DNA from: an uncultured Lachnospiraceae bacterium
GTDB taxonomy: Bacteria > Bacillota > Clostridia > Lachnospirales > Lachnospiraceae
Assembly: GCA_902782815.1 (NCBI GenBank)
Contig: CACZOS010000408.1
Span: forward strand, 1-6,176
Length of the DNA: 6,176 nucleotides
Direction: 5' to 3'
The position numbers and the translations under genes are program-made. This document shows, piece after piece, positions 5,979 to 6,176 of this stretch (positions are counted from its first letter, which is position 1; each line of letters begins with the position of its first letter). The notes below the pieces were generated by a model. The model saw nothing but the letters and a program-made list of their open reading frames with translations. It searched no databases and had not been told where the DNA came from.

Positions 5979-6176
5979 TCAGGAGATCAGTTCCATACCC
6001 CACTCCGGCCTGGCCGTGATGATGCGGCCCACACCGATCATGTCTGCCTTTTGCTGCTGAAGCAGTGTCTCGGCATCCTCCACGGTTTTTACGCCGCCTG
6101 TCAGGAGGACCGGTACAGATACTTCTTTCCTGACCGCTTCGGATATGTCCCCGAAGTAACCGGGATAGCTATGGCC
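5979..6176 (-). CDS. NADH:flavin oxidoreductase, Old Yellow Enzyme family (partial, C-terminal end)
   Basis: Only the last 65 codons and the TGA stop are in the window; the gene continues beyond the right edge. The visible part is the C-terminal end of the TIM barrel: VPVLLTGGVKTVEDAETLL (residues 21-39 of the fragment) and ADMIGVGRIITARPEW (44-59). TGG and the GVGR segment form the FMN-phosphate site in this family. The chain ends six residues after PEW, so either it is a single-domain OYE-type reductase or the barrel lies at the end of the chain; the larger 2,4-dienoyl-CoA reductase type would carry an FeS and FAD/NAD domain after the barrel, which is absent. The family reduces activated C=C bonds or related substrates with FMN; this member's substrate is unknown. 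It is on the same strand as the Mo/W enzyme, 138 bases upstream of it, with a terminator between. Confidence 0.9.
   Translation of the reverse strand, partial: GHSYPGYFGDISEAVRKEVSVPVLLTGGVKTVEDAETLLQQQKADMIGVGRIITARPEWGMELIS

Overview
The window looks like chromosomal DNA from an anaerobic, low-to-mid GC Firmicute of the Clostridia, perhaps a gut Lachnospiraceae-type organism. The reasons are strong GGAGG-type ribosome binding sites, a lipoprotein signal with a classical lipobox, a sigma-A style promoter with a TATAAT box, Rho-independent hairpins with T tracts, and gene families typical of strict anaerobes (a molybdopterin oxidoreductase with a multi-cluster ferredoxin, an Old Yellow Enzyme relative, and a COG1237-like metallo-beta-lactamase-fold protein). 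The taxonomic call is inference from style, not from a marker gene.

Layout. (1) Positions 1-1299, minus strand: a polar amino-acid ABC importer. The lipoprotein substrate-binding gene (1299-502) comes first and is followed after 132 bases by the permease gene (369-1), which runs off the left edge. A good promoter lies at 1392-1364, with a pair of 14-bp near-identical direct repeats just upstream. (2) Positions 1530-3053, plus strand, divergent from the transporter: an unrecognised 206-aa protein gene and, 24 bases later, a metallo-beta-lactamase-fold protein gene, probably one operon. (3) Positions 3070-3135: a long hairpin that can terminate transcription from both sides. (4) Positions 5840-3151, minus strand: a two-gene operon for a soluble molybdenum/tungsten bis-MGD enzyme (748 aa) and its four-cluster [4Fe-4S] electron-transfer subunit (148 aa), overlapping by 4 bp (ATGA). 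(5) Positions 5889-5922: a second hairpin, then the last 65 codons of an NADH:flavin oxidoreductase on the minus strand, cut by the right edge.

How the parts may work together. The catalytic Mo/W subunit and the ferredoxin subunit form a cytoplasmic two-subunit reductase, dehydrogenase or hydroxyl-transfer-type enzyme: there is no Tat signal, and no membrane anchor or chaperone gene is visible. It resembles the group that contains acetylene hydratase, pyrogallol-phloroglucinol transhydroxylase and the gut catechol dehydroxylases, but its substrate cannot be read from the sequence. The neighbouring flavin oxidoreductase could act on related reduced or unsaturated substrates, but a terminator separates them. 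The amino-acid importer is probably functionally independent. The most interesting items are the orphan Mo/W enzyme, the 206-aa unknown next to the MBL-fold protein, and the direct repeats at the importer promoter.
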